A stretch of 64,000 bases of DNA, taken from NCBI GenBank assembly GCA_036873755.1, contig JAVTVY010018974.1, positions 1 through 64,000 on the forward strand. Reading direction: 5' to 3'. Each line of letters starts with the position of its first letter. The first letter of the stretch is position 1. Positions 30,301 through 42,300 of the stretch are shown here, one piece after another. Below the pieces are notes generated by a model, which searched no databases, was not told the DNA's origin, and worked only from the letters and a program-made list of their open reading frames with translations. Made by a program: the position numbers and the translations under genes. This DNA comes from Hanleya hanleyi. Lineage: Eukaryota; Mollusca; Polyplacophora; Lepidopleurida; Hanleyidae.

Positions 30301-33300
30301 AGCTTGGACCCGTACAACGGAGCCACACCTCGGTACTACGGCAAGCAGATCTCGTAAACGAAGTCGCACACCGTTACAACGCCGAGATTCCTATCCTGTA
30401 CGTCATCATCGGGAGAGGGACCGTCCTAGACGTCGGACCCCTTCACCTAGTCCAGCCTACCGGAGTCGGTACCATAGGGACCATACCCCGGAGCGACCTT
30501 ACAACAGACGAGGGAGAAGCCGTTCACCGGTTTCTCGTCAACAAGCATTGATGGCGAGGAGCGGACGTCTACCCACCATCACCGTAGCCCGGAGCATCGG
30601 GATAAAACGGAAGTCCAGAGATGAACAGGGACTCGTAGATCACCATTCTGGACCTGCCCCCAAGGAACAGACTTCTGCTCCAGGGGTACCTTCCAAGGCA
30701 AGCCTGGTCAAGAAGCACAGTCATCTCCAGGCTTCACAGCCCCTTACCAGGGTAGAGTTCCTTCATCGGAGACCCGTGAGATGACACGACCCATTCTTCT
30801 AGCAACGGTGGGAGGCCCGTTGGCCGAGTGATTTAGATCCCCGACATACAGTGCTGGCAATTAGGTGCCTGACTCTGGGGTCGCTGGTTCGAATCCTGCA
30901 CGGGATTCGACCGGACTCAGACTCGGGACTATGAGGATCACGCACGACGTTCCACTTCCTCGGCATCCTCATCTCATACAGATTCACCTCCTGCCTTCAG
31001 GCGGAGGTAGAAGAATAAGACATGCTACCCTTCAAAGTCAGGATAGCGGCGGTACACACGTTGACTCCAGAGATGCCCAGACCGGTGGTCGGCGATGACA
31101 AGCAGCCTGATGACCCCGCCGGGAACGGAGAAAACTTACTACGGCACCTCTTTACGGTTTTAACAAACCTTCTGAGGAGGAAGCTGCGCCAACCTGCGCA
31201 CCATCTCCAGCATCAGCCAACCTATACGACGCACTGGATCGACAATTGGAGACTTCGTCATCTCTCCAGGAGCCCGGTCCTTACAAGGCTTACACTCTTC
31301 ACGGAGACAATCCACCGTTCAGGGCCCGAAGTCTGAACCGGATCTTGACAGACTGTTGAACTTCACGAGGACACCAGCGGGGGTACTTCAACAGAGGCAA
31401 GCCTGTGCTGTGGAAGATATGATGCTGACACAACACAGAATTACATCATACTCTGATTGGTTCCTGACGGCTATTTCCAAGGTGATTCAGGATCCAGACG
31501 TGAAGCATAAGAGGAATCCTTGACCTTTTCACGGCCCAAGATGGAATTCTTCGGCGCCTTATCGACTCTAACAGAGGAGGTCGCCACGGAGGTTTTCTCC
31601 GGTCAGAACTCGGACAACCCAAGCTAGATGCTCAGAGTGGTGTTCGCCCTTACAAGAAAGGACAGTTCCAAGGTAAAGAGGGAATCTTCCGACCGGGACA
31701 GAGGCAACCTCGTCAGTCAGAATTGATGGTTCTCAAGCTTCACCTTCAAACCACTAGTCATCCTTTCATCCTTCCCAAGCTTCGAGTCTTCACTCACCTG
31801 ATTGTAGAACGGTCGACCCTGATGATATAGAAGATCAGCGTCACTCTTTGTCAAGTTTTCGTCGAAGAAGTCAGTCCTTACGTGAGGTCTACTCCAAGTC
31901 CCGACACTTCATCTGACGATCATCCTCAGTCTTCTAAGAGCCGGATCCTACTCCTCATCGGATAATCTAGGACTCCACCTACACCCGACATCATGATCAG
32001 GGGAATCTATTTCGGGAGAAACGGCTAGTCGGTTTTGACTTAACCCGTTTTTCTTTGGGGTGAGACATCCAGTCTACAGTGGGCAAGCCTAGTTTCACAT
32101 TGAGGTCCCTTCCAAGGCCAAGTCAACACGGACCCGGACACTGGAATAGGACACGAGGATAAAGTCATCTCTAATCCGGAATGCGAATTAGGACTCCAGA
32201 ACAGAACCTGGGACTCCAGCATTCATCGGGATGACAGTAGAGACCGGACCAGACGACGGAGCCGGACACTTACTGAGCATATTCGACTCTACAGGAGTTG
32301 GACTCCGACTCCCGATTGTCGTCACTTTTCGACGTTTCCAGAGGCCTTTTTCGAGTTTCGCCTCGATGATCATGGCGGTCCAGGGATATTTCCAGGGACC
32401 CCACGGATTATGTAGTACGGCTACATTCAAGCGGCAAGCAGGTTTCCGGCATATGGAACCTGCACCGAGAACCAGACCATCAACACCATGACCCAGAGGT
32501 CCGTTGGATGGAACTACAGTCTACTACTCACCCGGGACCTAGCACAGTTTTGGCTAGCTCCAGGTACTCCTCATTACAGTTTCTCAACTACAACTGCTCC
32601 TGAGGGCAAGAACAAGCAATCTAAGGATGCTCGTTCCGGAACATCTTCACCCCCTTCCAGAGTGGCGATGCCGGATTCAGTTTCAACCGAGCACATAGAA
32701 GTTCACATTCACCGATGCGGAATTCATAGCTTAGAGGGGTCCATTAGTCCGGCAACAGATAGCCGACACATCACATGGATACCACGATAGACAAGCAACG
32801 CATCATCTTCCTTAGGGATATCTACGCTAAGAAGGCGGTCCCCCTTGGAGGTTGCGGTTGTACAACACATCAGCATTGATTACGAACGTTCAGTATGGTC
32901 GTCAGTTGCGTCAAGTTTGGGGGGGAGCAAGATTCCAGTCACCGTCTTCTAGAAACATCGACACTGGTCCTAGCAGCACGGTATCAGCAATACCATGTCA
33001 CAACACCATGTGTTTCACATCACTTCAGGGTTCCCGCCGACAGCTTCCTCCAAGTCCTACAAGGTACTACAACCGGAAGATCACTTTTCCACGGAGGCAC
33101 CGGGACCCGCAACGGCCGAACCCCCACGTCTGCTACGGTCCAGATTTTCCTTGCAGACCAGGGTTTTTCTCCAGGACCAATTGTACAGACAATGACAGCA
33201 GCAAGCTACTATTTACTGTACAGTCGCATCAAGCCCGGAGAATGTACTATAGTAGAGGACCTGTGGCCAACACTGTTTCTGTTCCAGCAACAGCTGGTTT

Positions 33301-36300
33301 TTCCTTCTGCATCTGTATCAGGGCAGGGAATCTCAGTCAAGCAGTACACAGGGGTATCACTCAGCATCATCCAGGGTTGTCAAGTTCACCCACGGAATCG
33401 ACTACATTTCGGCTTTCCATGGTCTTCACCTTACAGTCTCGCCGAACACATCAATTACCACCCAAGGAGACCTGGATGTGGTACTAGGGCATTCTTACGC
33501 CTGCCATTCAAACCAGTTCTACCAACTGCAGTCAAGATCCTGTCCTGCAAGACAGCTCCATGACAGTCTTCACTACGCATTCAGAGCATTGCGCAGTAGA
33601 ACCTAGTTCCTTGACAGGGATGACAGACTGGTCAACCAGATCCTTTCATCCCATCCCGGATTTCGTCATTTAGAACGATTCCACACGTCAGGGACCAGAC
33701 GTCCAGAGACTGTACCAGATTCCAGCGCTAACAGATTTCGTGTACCTGCTGGAGGAGAAGAGGTTTTTTATATCCAGTCAGAGGCCTGGAGCACTCTTTA
33801 TAGAACCGACAAGGGGTTCCAGCTGTCTTCCTCTCTCATCACTTCTAACAGACCCATCAGCGGACATCACTAGTTCATGATCACCGTCTGGGTTGAAGAA
33901 GACAGCCGACTGGTTTAACCAACTCGCCATCAACGCTCCTTCTCCTTTATGGAGACATCGTCTCACAAGATTAGAGCCAGTGTGACGTCCGGGCCACTTT
34001 GGGGAAAACTTATCGTTGAATGATACTGTTGACACCTGCGCTTGGACGATCAATTCAACTCATGCTGATTGCTATCTTCAGACATGTCTGTACAGACAGA
34101 TAGGATGACTACACTGGACCCATAGCTACAGCCCAGGGTATAGTCTACCACTCCTATCAAAAAAAGGGGGGGGGCGCCGATCAAGCAAGCAAGATCCCGA
34201 CAATTCCACAAGCATAGAGGACAGACCATGCCGGAGACGAAGGGACTTCAAGGCATCACGATGGCATCTGATTATCTAGCCAAGTATGCGAGCAAAGGGT
34301 AGGAACAGAGTCCACCTCTCGCCGCATTACTTGTAATACCTCGAACTCCCTACGCCTCTATACGACACGGGAATTATCAGGATATTACTGGGCATATTAG
34401 ATTTACAAAATCAGAACAAGGCGTGCTCCGCTTAATCCAAAAGCAAGTCACAAGGCCGGCTACCCAACCTCCTCTGTTGGGAGTCTGGCATTTAAGTTAT
34501 AACAGGTGAAGATTTGAGACACAAACATTAAACATTTATAAATAATGTTAGTGTTTGTTATCAAATCAAACCTGTTATCAACATTGATTTGCCCAACCCA
34601 TCCTCCCCTCTTTGCTCGGCCTTGACTCAAAACAGGTCTTGCTCAACATGGGAAAAAGAGTGATGGACATGCGCGGAGAGCACGCCACCTGGCGGACGAT
34701 CGACGCAGCGATCAAGGGAGATAATTTTGTTTGCAGGAGATCTCCAAATGGAGGATATTGGCATTTAAGTGATAACAGGTTTGATTTGATAACAAACACT
34801 AACATTATTTATAAATGTTTAATATTGCCATCTATCTAATTTGCATAATGATAGACAACATTTTTTTGCTCTCCATTAAAAATTACATTATGCTCTGACA
34901 CTTTCATTGGGAAATCACTGTTACGACATGTAACAACATATAAGCTATGTCGCCTGGAGAGTTTGGAGAGTTATGATAAATAAATTACAAGTTTAATACT
35001 AAGCAAATAATTCCTCCATTATAGAGAGGTAAATTCTCTCTAACCGGTTCAGAAAGCCCATGTTCATGGATTTGTGAACAGGTTTAAGAACCGGCATCCG
35101 CCTTCCTTAAATTCTGCAATATCCATAACTGGTGATGAAATGTTTTTCAAATTGAAAGAAAAAAGAAGACATCTATGTATTTTACCAGACATGATATAGT
35201 ATGTGTTATGGCATCTTCATGTACATGTATACACCATTTCAATCTGACAGGGACCTGTCCAAACCTATAGCTGTTCAAGAGAAATCCAGAGAACAAAAGT
35301 ATATCGAGAACTACAATGTGAGTGAATTTTCATCAAATTATATCGTGCTTGAACCTAATTTTTGACAGGTTACATGTATCAGTGAGAATTTTTGTTGGAT
35401 TTTTAAAAACTTATTTTTGAATACCATTTACTTGATGGATAAATCAATTCAGTATTCTACTGTAAAAACTGTTTGAAAGCAGCTCTCGTTCTTGTCTTAA
35501 ATAGTGCTGTTTGTGACTAATGTTGGTATGTTGAAATTCATTAGTACCTCAAAGGTGAATATGAGAGATCTCAAGATGACGAGGACTCTGTAATGTACCG
35601 AGTGACCCCCTATCATTACGGCAGCCATTACTCTAACAGTGGAACAGTTCTACAGTTCTTAGTCAGAGTACCTCCCTTCACTAAGATGTTCTTATCTTAT
35701 CAAGGTAAGATTTCAATTAACTCTCGTTTGAGACATCGCATGTTATCAGAAGGAAACTTAAACTTGAGATCTTAAGATATACTCCAATCTTCCCTGTATC
35801 TTCAGTTTGCATGTTTTTCCCCCGACAATATCTGGTCCTCCCTTGTCGGTCACCTTACTTAAGGGACCTAACTGAAAATGTAAACATCTCACCATCTTGG
35901 TCTTCATTGTCTTCGACCTATAGCTGAGAGATTAACAAGACAAGGGGAATCTTCTGCTGTCGGTGGTTTAATCTTTAAAATTCGGAAAGCCCAAAAAGAA
36001 CACTCTATGAGAACATCTTTAACAGAAATCACTATCTGGTAAAACTTTGTGATTCTATCAGAAAGAAATTTCACTTCAGATGTATATCTGCTCCTGTTGG
36101 GAAGTAAAACTTTTGAATCCTTTTTCCATCTTGATTTTCAGATAATAATTTTGATATACCCGACCGTACATTCCACAGTATGAACACATCATGGAAACTA
36201 GCTAGTTATGAGTCGACAACTGACGTCAAAGAGCTTATCCCAGAATTCTTCTTCTGGCCAGACTTCCTGCAGAACAAAGAAGGTAAAGAATAGACTAAAT

Positions 36301-39300
36301 TTATCATGGCTGCAACTTTAAGGGGAAAATATATAAATATATATAGGAGAGTATTCCTCTGAAAAAATTTTGGGCAGGAGAAAGTTAGCCATTGAATTTA
36401 ACCCAAAACTTCTCCATATCCTAAACTGCTCTTACCATCTAGTATGACTGCCCTTAAGTTATACGTCTAGGAGACCTTCTCTACGAAGGCCAGCTCTTTC
36501 GCGTTGTCACATAAAATGGTGTCCTACAAGGAAGTTGACACTGTTTATCTGTCATGTGTAACACAATAGATGAGTTTCTTTGAGAAGTTGATTTCATGTT
36601 CAGATTGTGTCGTATACTATTGCACAGTTTCTCAGAAGATTCATTTCTATTCCAGGTTATGATTTTGGCCGTCGTCAGGGGGGAGAGGTGGTATCAGACG
36701 TGGCGCTCCCTCCCTGGTGTTCCCAGGATGCGCGTCAGTATGTCCTGATTCACCGTCAAGCACTGGAGTCCTCTATTGTCAGTCAGACCCTTCATGAGTG
36801 GATAGATCTCGTGTTTGGTTACAAGCAGCAGGGAGAGACTGCCATCAGATCTCTTAATGTCTTCCACCCTTCTGTAAGTTTCTTCCTGTCAGTATCTCAT
36901 CATTAGCCACCGCCCAAGTTTGACACTGTCCCTCAGACAGCATGGACTTCTATGCATTCTATGATGAGGCCATGAAATTCAGCGCAAGATATAAATGTCA
37001 GTTCTCACACAATTTCAGAAGTATATCGAATTACTTAAAGGTGAAATGCAAAGGTTTTTAAATTCTCCGTTTTACATTTAATAAAGGTTGAATAATGATA
37101 GGAATACCAGAATATCTACTTCACTTGGATTAATTTGAATTATCTTGTCTGCTCTTGTCTTACCTTTTTATACGTCCGCCTTTTGGCAGACATATTATGT
37201 GATGGTGGTTTCCGTCCGTCTGTCCGTCCTTCGTGTTGGTTTATATCAGGAACAGTTTTTACCCCTCGGCCAACTTTGGCCTAGGGGTATTGTCGTCATC
37301 ATGTACGGCTGTCCGTACGTCCGTACGTCTGTACGGCCGTACGGCCGTACGTCCGTCCGTCTGTTACCGCGATATCTACAGAACCGTTTCATGCATGGCA
37401 ACCAAACTTGTTACATCTATTTATCTTCACGTAAATCAGAAGCCTATCGAAAATGAGTCATCTCGGACAATATTTTGCAGAGTTATGCCCCTTTTTACAA
37501 ATAAAAATCCATTTATGATTTGTTATTGTGATAATTTCAGAACCGTTCGATATACAACATCCTAACGTGATACAGTTGTTTCTCTTGACCTGAACTAGAT
37601 GCCTATCGAAAATGAGTCTGTCAGAAAGTATTTTGCAGAGTTATGCCCCTTGTCTAATAAAATCCACTAATTCCTATGTTAAGTTTGCATATAATTTCTA
37701 TATCATGTTTGTATACTATCACATTTATTTATTGATTGGATGACTGATTTATTGATTTATTCTCTTTTTTAGTTGTGTTTACCAAGATATGACAAACGTA
37801 TATCTATAGTGTATGTATTTATTCCAGAAACAAATTAATTTAAGGGGAGGAAAACTTTTTTTTTTTCAAAGAAAGTACACTTACAATACCAGGGGTAAAT
37901 GTTTCTTCCCACAAGCCAATCAATTGGAAGAGACACCCTTACATTATAATAGCTGGGGTTCAGAGCCGAGGGGTTTCGATAGCGCAGCTTCATGTTTATC
38001 TACAGTTCCAATTTTTGGTGAGTGGACACCCTACTTGAAGATGATGTGTCGCGTACAAAAATGAAGGTCGAGGTCAGATTTGCAAAACGTAATCGCTTAT
38101 CTTTTCTTGATTGTGACGTCACGTCAGAAGACTGAATGTTACTGAGACTGAAGGTTACAAGTATTAATGACCGGGCAGGTGGTCTGATGGGACGTCACAA
38201 ACCAGCATCAAGCAAGGGCAGATAAGCGATGTGGATTTCATTTCTGAAATGGGCCGGTCTTGAGATACCAACTTCGAAGCACTTTTCAAAAGATACCAGG
38301 AGACGAAATACTTCAAATAAAGTCAAATGAAGTAGTTAAGCTGTCATATTTCAATCATTAAATGGCCCATGAAGAATATGAAAAGGAAAATATGAAAACC
38401 TTTGCATTTCACCTTTAACAAATTGATTCAAATGAAACTTGTTCTTGAGCAGTGCCTTCAATTGTCAGCTGTGTTCCTTGGCTGTTTAGTTTCACTCATT
38501 GATTTACCCCCTGGTCACTGATGACCAAATATAATAAATTGATTCTTTGACTACCTTGGCTATCTGACTTGCATACATAGGCCCCATTGTACACAGTGAT
38601 ATTTGAGAGAACAATGCGACTTAGGGTAAAGGGCCTGCGAACACAAGACCATAGATAGTAAAAAAGAAATAATGGATTATATGCATGATTTTGAATCATT
38701 TTGTCAACTTCCTGTTCTAATAAATTTCATCACTCTCCAATTTTATGGTATTACCTTATCTATGAATTTGCAGACGTATTTTGGTGTTGATGTGGAGAGT
38801 ATCAGAGATCCTGTGCGCCGTCATGCTGTGGAGACAATGATAAAGACCTATGGACAGACTCCTAAACAGCTGTTTTTCACCCCACATCCACCAAAGGCAG
38901 TCCCCTTGGAAAGTACAGCTGGAGGCCTGGAGAAGATAGCCCAGCTCTTCATCAAACCAACTTCAGTCCCATCCCATCCTGTACAGCCTCTGACTGCAGT
39001 GAACACTGATGAAACGGTTAGTGCATGACTGTATTGTGCGCCTGCATTCAGAATGAACTTAATGGTGAAGTGTAGCCTTTTACATGTACATGTATACCTA
39101 ATTTCGGATATATTTGACATGAAATTGGGGCAAGATTTTCTGCCAAACTGAAAATCTTTGCTTTAAATAACTACATTTTCTGTGTTCATTTCAGAAACCA
39201 CATTGCGTTAACTTTTTTGAAACAATTTGTTTGTCGTATACTGTTTTCAACTCTCATGTGGGGGTCGAAAGCTTGTGTATTAAATTGCACTGAGGAGGCT

Positions 39301-42300
39301 ACCCTAGTGTAAGTAATTCCCCTAATAATTCAATCACAGGAAGTTCACTTTTCAACTCTGTTATTCAAACAGAGAAAAAAATAACATTCCCATTCTTCAT
39401 TCAAATTGAAGAAAATGTCATATAATTACAAAATGTGACACTTTGTAGCTGTTACCATGGAAAATATTGCCAGATATATGCCATTTTTGCTGCACTTCCT
39501 GTGATGAAATTATGAGGGAAATTATTGTAATGTAACCTGCAACTCTGATATTTTCTCTATTCCTTCTTCACAGAAAAGCCCCCTGAAGCAGGTGCTGGGG
39601 CTCCGATGGGGAGTCTATGTGGGCTCTCCTGACTGTACTGAGCCTAAGCCTATCTGGCAGACCCACTATGACGAGATTGTTGCCTCTCTGGCCTCGCTGC
39701 CTACGGGTGAGGTGTTTGGGATCGGGGCCAACAGCTGTCTACTCGTTATGTACAGTAAGGAAAGAGGTCAGTGGCACACCAGTAGTACAGCAGTGATACA
39801 TCAGTGGTACACCAGCAGACAATCCTCCTCCTCAGTTAATCAAATATGGCTTATTTCTTCAAGAGTTCAGAAGTATGAAAGAAACGTATTTAAAGAATAA
39901 TTGCATACAGTAGATGCTTTAATGTTCGTGGGAATTATCTTTCGCAGTTTTATTTTCAGTGCATTTTCACAGGAATTATCTTTTGTGCCTCGGGCAACTT
40001 TTACAATGGGATGTCTGTTTGAACTTCTGTACAGTGACAGAGTCCCCTTTGAGATTAACCGAGATAGTAAAAATATGTCGATTTCGCAGCTTGTATGATC
40101 TAGGCAAATACTTAAACCGTTCAACTTACTAATGATGAAAGAAATGAAGTGATAAAGTTTGGATCGTTAACTTGGAAGAATTATATCAGGTGCCACTGAT
40201 CATCGGGGGCTAACATTCGCCCTGTGGTCTGGAAAATCCCAGAAAATTATGGGAAGTCTTTAAATTGTATGTTTAGAAATGAAAAGACTTTGAATGATTT
40301 GTGAACTTTTTCTATGCAGGTGTGATTGCCATGAATACTACAGATGTGGTGTGGGCGGCCATCGTCAGTTGGGGTTACCCTGACGGGGTACTGAGGATAC
40401 AGAACAAACAAGATAAACCTGCTGTCAACTTCCTCTTTGATGAACCCTCCAATGAGGTATTGTCCTAATACAGTTGAAACTTGACAATAAAAACAACCCT
40501 TGTCAATTTTAAGGAAATTAATTAAAGCATTCCCTCTCATCACCAAATGCAAATGTTCTTTGACTGTCTTTTCATACACACAAGCGAAATATTTTCAAGT
40601 GTCATTTTCTGTTTTCAGGTGTGTTGCTGTGCTTCACTGCCCGACTGTCGACTTCTGTTTACTGGAGGGAAGACAGGTGTCATCACAGTCCACAATACGT
40701 CCTACAATTCAGCCAAGGTAAACACCCCATATTTAAGTATAGTCTTGTACTGTAGTACAGTGTTCACAGTTTAACTCTTTCCCCCTTAGACTTGCAGGGA
40801 ATTTTCTCTCTCTGACCCATAATAGATTTGTAATGGCGTGGGCCTTTAACCCATAGACTAGTTTCAATTTTCATACTTTTTCCGTGATGTAAAATATCCC
40901 GTTTATGTCCCATGTCGTGTGGAGAAATATTTACCAATGGTCTCCCACAGACCCATTCTATGTTATTTTTTCACGTTTTATACCAATATCAGCAACATTT
41001 ATTGTAAAAATAAGTAATCTTGTGAGAAAATGTGTTGTGTCTGCTTTCCATCTATTGGACATCACGAAAAAAGGCAAAGAAATTGTCGCATTTTAGCTCC
41101 GCCTAGTAGCGTTTACGTCCTGCTTTTCCCCGATGCCATTTCCGCAATATTGTATATCTTAGTGAAGTTAATTCTCCATAGATTCGGGATTTGGTAGTCA
41201 CATCACGAGATGGCAGGTATAGAACAAGCTATAACTGCTTTAATCCCATATACTTCCGCAAAGGAGATTGAAGACTGGTGATAAGTTGAAGTAAAACAGC
41301 ATCACTGATTGGCCAAGGTTGAGTAACCTTTTCAGAGGCCCAGCGTGATTGGAGCTGAACGCTTTGTTTGCACGTGGTCGCCATGGCCACTTGTCAATGA
41401 GAGGCAGCGTGGGCAAGAATGGCGAATAAATTTTAAAACGGGAGATCAACAGGTCCCGGGAAATGTTTATAATAAACTCAGAAGCGCGAATTTGACGAGG
41501 TGGTCATCCGTGTCAGATACTCTGGCTGTTTATACTCGCGTTATGTGAAATATTCAGGAATTTGGAAGCAGATTTTACCATTTTTTTAATGTTTATCTTG
41601 GAGCACATCAGACACATTTGGTGTTAAATCATGCATTTTTAGTCAATTATTTTTGTTCCTCTCCGGATTTCAATTTACCCTTATTACAAAACAAACCAAC
41701 AGTACATAAATCAGATTTATTCAAATTTTGGTTTTCGGAAAATGTATAGTTTTAATTAGGTTTTACTCAAAGTAAACGCGAAAAAAATGCAAAAATAATC
41801 CATCACATGGGAACTCATTGACATGTCAAAATCCATCTTCATGGAATAGGCGAACACCCGTCAAAACACGCTTACATGGAGATCAACACAAGTTGTCAAA
41901 AACCCGCTTGTATGGGGGAAAGAGTTAATAACCCGGTAGTACTGAAACTTTCATTCAGCTGATTGTTTATTATGCCCCCCCTCTAACTAGAGGGGGGGCA
42001 TATAGCGATCGCTTTGTCCGTCCGTCCGAATTTCTTGTCCGGGCAATATCTCGGTTAATATTTGATGGACAGGATCGAAACTTGCATGGAATGTGGCCAG
42101 TGGCTCGTAGTTGTGCAGCGTGGAGTTTTTTCCGAGTTCCGGTATAATTTTCAAGAGTTATGGCCCTTTTTCTGAAATCTCTGTGAATGGGACTTGTCCG
42201 GGCTGGATCTTGGTTAATATTGTATGGACAAGTATGAAATTTGCATGATATGTGGTCAATGACCCACAGTTGTGCAGCGTAAAGTTTCTCCACGTTTCGC

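Larger units (their letters stand above)
28358..34823 (+). mobile_element. DIRS-like (tyrosine-recombinase) retrotransposon, decayed
   Basis: A 6.47 kb insertion in LYST intron 17. It has a left and a right inverted terminal repeat (28379-28506 against 34651-34778) and, just inside the right one, an internal complementary region (34487-34580) made of the reverse complement of the left end joined to that of the right end. That triple arrangement is diagnostic of DIRS elements, which replicate through a circle. The interior runs gag-like SR-rich sequence, a possible RT remnant, an RNase H remnant, then a region where a tyrosine recombinase is expected but not recognisable. Reading frames are broken in many places, so it is probably inactive. 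The element is oriented with the gene. Confidence 0.85.
37039..38414. mobile_element. TTAA-flanked TIR element carrying nested repeats
   Basis: Flanked by TTAA at 37035-37038 and 38415-38418. Ends AGGTGAAATGCAAAGGTTTT and, in reverse complement, the same 20 bp. TTAA targets are typical of piggyBac-type elements. The 1.38 kb interior has no transposase; it contains hairpin-headed repeats at 37165-37260, 37261-37700 and a fragment at 37975-38070. Confidence 0.75.

Noticed and set aside
29605..30784. A host SR-rich splicing protein gene
   Set aside because: Lies wholly inside the DIRS-like element between its inverted terminal repeats, has broken frames and no introns or known SR-protein domain.
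30816..30904. A functional tRNA gene
   Set aside because: B box is perfect but the anticodon arm and acceptor stem are poor, and it sits within a retroelement.
33778..34053. Minus-strand 91-aa ORF as a gene
   Set aside because: Antisense within the DIRS-like element and without recognisable motifs.
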